In this document: one piece after another, positions 6,899 to 9,980 of the stretch
Position numbering within the stretch: position 1 is the stretch's first letter
How the letters are laid out: every line of letters starts with the position of its first letter
From: Legionellales bacterium UBA2469
GTDB lineage: Bacteria > Pseudomonadota > Gammaproteobacteria > Legionellales > Legionellaceae
Assembly: GCA_002342175.1 (NCBI GenBank)
Contig: DDPL01000006.1
Coordinates: forward strand, 1-9,980
Direction of reading: 5' to 3'
Length of the DNA: 9,980 bases
Position numbers and translations under genes: made by a program
The notes under the pieces: model-generated
Told to the model about the DNA's origin: nothing
The model's input: the letters and a program-made list of their open reading frames with translations, nothing else
The model's database searches: none

Positions 6899-9655
6899 AT
6901 GGCAATTCAGGTTCGTGGGGCAAAAACCCATAATTTAAAAAATATTGATGTGGATATTCCACATCAACAACTCACAGTCATTACAGGCTTATCCGGCTCT
7001 GGCAAATCTTCCCTTGCTTTTGACACCTTATATGCCGAAGGCCAGCGACGTTATGTGGAATCGTTATCCGCCTATGCACGACAATTCCTAGCGCTGATGG
7101 AAAAACCAGATGTGGATTCTATTGAAGGTTTATCACCAGCGATTGCAATACAACAAAAAGCGACGTCGCATAACCCTCGCTCTACCGTGGGAACGGTTAC
7201 AGAGATTTATGATTATCTACGATTGTTATTTGCAAGAATTGGAGAGCCTTATTGCCCTGAGCATCATATTCCTTTGAATGCACAAACCGTGAGTCAAATT
7301 GTCGATCAAATCTTAGCATTAGCTGATGATAGTAAAATCATGATTTTAGCACCAGTGATTAAAGACCGAAAAGGGGAACATCATCAACTGTTTGCTCAGC
7401 TGCGCAGCAAGGGGTATTTACGGGCAAGGATAAATGGAGACATGGTCGAACTTGATGACCTCCCAAATCTTGATCCGAAAAAGAAACACACCATCGATGT
7501 GGTCATTGATAGAAGCCGAGTGAAAGATGAACATCAACAGCGATTTAGTGAATCGATTGAAAATGCCTTGAATTTAAGTGAAGGGTTGGTGATTGTTGCA
7601 TCGATGGAAAATGCTTTTGATGATATGTTATTTTCCGCACATTTTTCATGCCCATATTGCGCTTTTTCTTTAACAGAGCTATCACCAAGATTATTCTCAT
7701 TTAATAGTCCACACGGTGCATGTGCAGAGTGCGATGGCCTTGGGATGCATGAATTCATCGATGAATCTAAAGTATTTAGCATGCCTCAATGGTCTATAGC
7801 CCAAGGTGCTGTTGGGGGGTGGGATAAGCGTTCAGGTTATCATTTTAATATGTTATCAACTTTGGCTATTCAATACCGGTTTTCAGTCGATACCCCATTT
7901 ATGGATTTACCCAAAAATATTCAAAAAATCATTATGTATGGCGAGCCAAGGGGGTTCCAAGGGGTTATTCCTTATCTAGAACGTCGATTTCGCCAAGCCG
8001 ATAGCACTCGGCGTGAAGAATATTTGAAATGGTTATCTGAGCAACCCTGCCCTACATGTGAGGGTACTCGCCTACATGCAGCAGCGCGTCAGGTTAAAGT
8101 TTTACAATATGCCTTACCAGAACTGTGTGACATGACAATCGATGCTTTAAAAGACTTATTTGCACACATGGCTTTGGAAGGTGCAAAGAAAACTATTGCG
8201 GAAAAAATCAATCAGGAAATATTAGCACGACTTCAATTTTTAATTGATGTGGGATTGGATTATTTAAACTTATCACGTTCTGCAGAAACTTTATCTGGTG
8301 GCGAGGCGCAGCGCATTCGATTAGCAAGTCAAATTGGTTCTGGTTTGGTTGGTGTAATGTATGTTTTAGATGAACCTTCAATTGGTTTGCATCAACGCGA
8401 TAATCAACGACTACTCGACACGCTCTTTCATTTACGTAATCTTGGAAATACAGTGATTGTTGTTGAACATGATGAAGATGCCATTCGACATGCTGATCAT
8501 GTGATTGATATTGGGCCTAAAGCTGGTGTGCATGGTGGTGAAATTGTGGCGCAAGGAAAACCAAGCGACATCATGAGTGTCCCTGAATCACTCACAGGGC
8601 AATATTTAAGTGGACAGCAAAAAATTGAAGTACCACAAAAAAGACACCAAGCTACGGCAGAACAAACCATTCGTTTGCGTGGTGTAAACTGTCACAATTT
8701 AAAGCAAGTGGATGTTGATATTCCATTGGGTGGGATGGTGTGCGTAACAGGTGTTTCAGGATCTGGAAAATCGAGTTTAATCAATGATACCTTATATCCT
8801 TTGGCAGCATCGATATTAAATGGTGCCGCGTGGGATCAAAAGGTCAGCGTTGCTTCTTATGAGGGTTTGAAATTATGCGATAAGGTCATTGCTATCGATC
8901 AAAGCCCAATTGGGCGCACACCACGCTCTAATCCCGCAACTTATACAGGGCTTTTAACGCCGATTCGTGAGTTATTTGCTCAAACGCCAGAAGCAAGAGC
9001 ACGAGGCTATCAACCAGGTCGCTTTAGCTTTAATGTTAAAGGAGGGCGCTGTGAAGCGTGTCAGGGCGATGGCATGATGCGTGTTGAAATGCATTTTTTA
9101 CCCGATATTTTTGTACCTTGTGATATATGTCAAGGTAAACGTTATAATCGGGAGACATTATCTATTGTTTATAAAGGTAAAAATATTGATGAGGTCCTGT
9201 GCATGACGGTTGAGGATGCCAGTGAATTCTTTTCTGCAATCCCGACATTGTCTCGAAAATGCAAGGTATTAGAAGAAGTGGGATTGGGATACATGACTTT
9301 AGGTCAAAGTGCAGTGACCTTATCAGGTGGTGAAGCACAACGCATAAAATTGGCAAAAGAGTTATCTAAGCGTTCCACCGGACAGACACTCTATATTTTA
9401 GATGAACCGACCACAGGATTGCATTTTCATGATATCGCACAGTTGTTAAAAGTATTGCAGCGCTTACGTGATCAAGGCAATACTATCGTTGTGATTGAGC
9501 ATAATTTGGATGTAATCAAAACGGCTGATTGGATTATTGATATTGGTCCAGAAGGTGGCTTTAAAGGTGGAAAAATTGTCGCGGAAGGTACACCAGAGAA
9601 GGTGGCGAAGGTTGAGGCATCCTTTACAGGGCAGTTTTTAAAAAAGCTATTATGA
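6899..9655 (+). CDS. uvrA: UvrA, excinuclease ABC subunit A
   Basis: 918-residue DNA-damage recognition ATPase of nucleotide excision repair (E. coli 940); as a dimer it finds lesions and loads UvrB. Two ABC modules: Walker [10 protein letters not shown] (30-38) with signature LSGGEAQR (465-472) and [13 protein letters not shown]; Walker [10 protein letters not shown] (618-626) with LSGGEAQR (808-815) and LDEPTTGLH. Zinc-site cysteines: CPYC (251, 254) with CAEC (275, 278); CPTC (384, 387); and C718-x2-C721-x19-C741-x2-C744. ATG 6899 puts [14 protein letters not shown] in register with the E. coli N-terminus; the in-frame GTG 6887 adds four residues without family support. About 19 residues are missing between MYG and FQGV (near residues 347-353) compared with E. 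coli. The 30-nt spacer to the kdpD remnant has no strong promoter or LexA box that I can see. Confidence 0.98.
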   Translation: MAIQVRGAKTHNLKNIDVDIPHQQLTVITGLSGSGKSSLAFDTLYAEGQRRYVESLSAYARQFLALMEKPDVDSIEGLSPAIAIQQKATSHNPRSTVGTVTEIYDYLRLLFARIGEPYCPEHHIPLNAQTVSQIVDQILALADDSKIMILAPVIKDRKGEHHQLFAQLRSKGYLRARINGDMVELDDLPNLDPKKKHTIDVVIDRSRVKDEHQQRFSESIENALNLSEGLVIVASMENAFDDMLFSAHFSCPYCAFSLTELSPRLFSFNSPHGACAECDGLGMHEFIDESKVFSMPQWSIAQGAVGGWDKRSGYHFNMLSTLAIQYRFSVDTPFMDLPKNIQKIIMYGEPRGFQGVIPYLERRFRQADSTRREEYLKWLSEQPCPTCEGTRLHAAARQVKVLQYALPELCDMTIDALKDLFAHMALEGAKKTIAEKINQEILARLQFLIDVGLDYLNLSRSAETLSGGEAQRIRLASQIGSGLVGVMYVLDEPSIGLHQRDNQRLLDTLFHLRNLGNTVIVVEHDEDAIRHADHVIDIGPKAGVHGGEIVAQGKPSDIMSVPESLTGQYLSGQQKIEVPQKRHQATAEQTIRLRGVNCHNLKQVDVDIPLGGMVCVTGVSGSGKSSLINDTLYPLAASILNGAAWDQKVSVASYEGLKLCDKVIAIDQSPIGRTPRSNPATYTGLLTPIRELFAQTPEARARGYQPGRFSFNVKGGRCEACQGDGMMRVEMHFLPDIFVPCDICQGKRYNRETLSIVYKGKNIDEVLCMTVEDASEFFSAIPTLSRKCKVLEEVGLGYMTLGQSAVTLSGGEAQRIKLAKELSKRSTGQTLYILDEPTTGLHFHDIAQLLKVLQRLRDQGNTIVVIEHNLDVIKTADWIIDIGPEGGFKGGKIVAEGTPEKVAKVEASFTGQFLKKLL

Positions 9656-9684
9656 GCAAATTAAATTCAATAGTTGAGATCTTT

Positions 9685-9727
9685 ATGACATTTATGCTTG
9701 AGAATGCTTTTTTTTGTCATTTTTTTT
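9685..9727 (+). terminator. Weak candidate rho-independent terminator after uvrA
   Basis: ATGACA (9685-9690) can pair with TGTCAT (9715-9720), followed at once by a T-run through 9727. The stem is only 6 bp, AT-rich, with a 24-nt loop, so it is much weaker than a typical terminator. Position and the T-run are the main support. Confidence 0.25.
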
Positions 9728-9761
9728 GATAGACTTAGTGGGTAGTCAAAAGTATTGAAAC

Positions 9762-9765
9762 GGAG
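9762..9765 (+). promoter_or_regulatory. Ribosome binding site of the lipoprotein gene
   Basis: GGAG within ACGGAGAA, 6 nt before ATG 9772; it fixes the start of the lipoprotein. Confidence 0.75.
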
Positions 9766-9771
9766 AAAATA

Positions 9772-9980
9772 ATGAAAAAAATTTTAATGGTATTGTCTTT
9801 TGCTTTATTAGGCTTAGGTTTAGCGGCTTGTGGCAAAAAAGCTGAAGACAACCAAGCTACAACACAAGCAGCGGCTCCTGCTGAAGAAACAGGTACTGCT
9901 GAAGAAGCAGCTCCTGCAGCTGAAGAAGCGCCTGTAGCTGAAGAAGCGGCTCCTGCCCCAGAAGCAGCTCCTGCTCCAGA
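9772..9980 (+). CDS. Putative small lipoprotein with Ala/Glu/Pro-rich tail (partial, runs off the window)
   Basis: The first 69 codons of a gene cut by the window end. It opens with a lipoprotein signal peptide: MKK, a hydrophobic core (ILMVLSFALLGLGL) and lipobox LAAC with Cys 20, so signal peptidase II cleavage and lipidation are expected. Residue +2 is Gly, not Asp, which by the enteric rule points to the outer membrane. After GKKAEDNQATTQ the chain becomes repeated Ala, Glu and Pro units (AEEAAPA, AEEAPV, AEEAAPAP, EAAPAP), probably an extended, acidic, disordered tether. No functional domain lies in view, and I do not recognise the family; a domain could follow downstream. The good Shine-Dalgarno and the separate spacer suggest its own transcription unit. 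Confidence 0.85.
   Translation, partial: MKKILMVLSFALLGLGLAACGKKAEDNQATTQAAAPAEETGTAEEAAPAAEEAPVAEEAAPAPEAAPAP
9873..9980 (+). repeat. Imperfect tandem repeat encoding Ala/Glu/Pro units
   Basis: The core GCTGAAGAAGC recurs at 9898, 9919 and 9937, and GCWCCTGC-like units alternate with it to the window end. Synonymous variation between copies (GCA/GCG/GCT, CCT/CCA) shows the array is not freshly duplicated. Confidence 0.65.

Larger units (their letters stand above)
9656..9771. other. AT-rich intergenic spacer between uvrA and the lipoprotein gene
   Basis: These 116 nt hold no coding signal. They contain two runs of eight T (9708-9715 and 9720-9727), a short inverted repeat and a ribosome binding site at the end. 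The lipoprotein promoter probably lies here: TTGTCA (9714-9719) and TTGATA (9726-9731) resemble -35 boxes, but neither has a convincing -10 at the right distance. Confidence 0.5.

Noticed and set aside
115..9356. Open frames of 60-90 codons on the minus strand and one at 640-834 on the plus strand
   Set aside because: All lie inside strongly supported kdp or uvrA genes in other frames, with no family resemblance or ribosome sites.

Overview
The window looks like chromosomal DNA of an AT-rich gammaproteobacterium. UvrA is close to the E. coli protein along its length, and the Kdp genes follow the enteric order. An environmental or intracellular lineage such as the Legionellales is a guess from base composition and protein divergence, not a demonstrated assignment. 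Every convincing gene lies on the plus strand. I saw no RNA genes, mobile elements or CRISPR.

Positions 31-6868 hold a high-affinity K+ transport operon, kdpF-kdpA-kdpB-kdpC-kdpD. The four transporter genes are intact and tightly packed: gaps of 8 and 13 nt, then stop/start overlaps at kdpB/kdpC and kdpC/kdpD. KdpA is the K+-selective channel-like subunit, KdpB the P-type ATPase, KdpC the single-span accessory subunit and KdpF a tiny stabilising membrane peptide. KdpB keeps all catalytic motifs, so the pump should work.

The sensor gene kdpD is the oddity. It is broken by two consecutive in-frame TAA codons (5990-5995) inside the GAF-like region, while the rest of the kinase half stays open in the same frame for about 280 codons. 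Removing 15 AT-only bases at the break (5991-6005) would restore the expected Leu-Trp-x-Phe of KdpD proteins. Separately, the phosphoacceptor His of the kinase is replaced by Lys in an eroded H-box, while the ATP-binding boxes are well kept. No kdpE follows. The transporter therefore appears to have lost, or rewired, its usual two-component control.

Positions 6899-9655 hold uvrA, the nucleotide-excision-repair damage-recognition ATPase. It lies only 30 nt after the kdpD remnant, with no clear terminator or SOS box between them. It is complete except for a deletion of about 19 residues relative to E. coli. A 116-nt AT-rich spacer follows, then the start of a small lipoprotein gene (from 9772) with a good ribosome binding site, a clear lipobox and an Ala/Glu/Pro-rich repetitive tail that runs off the window.
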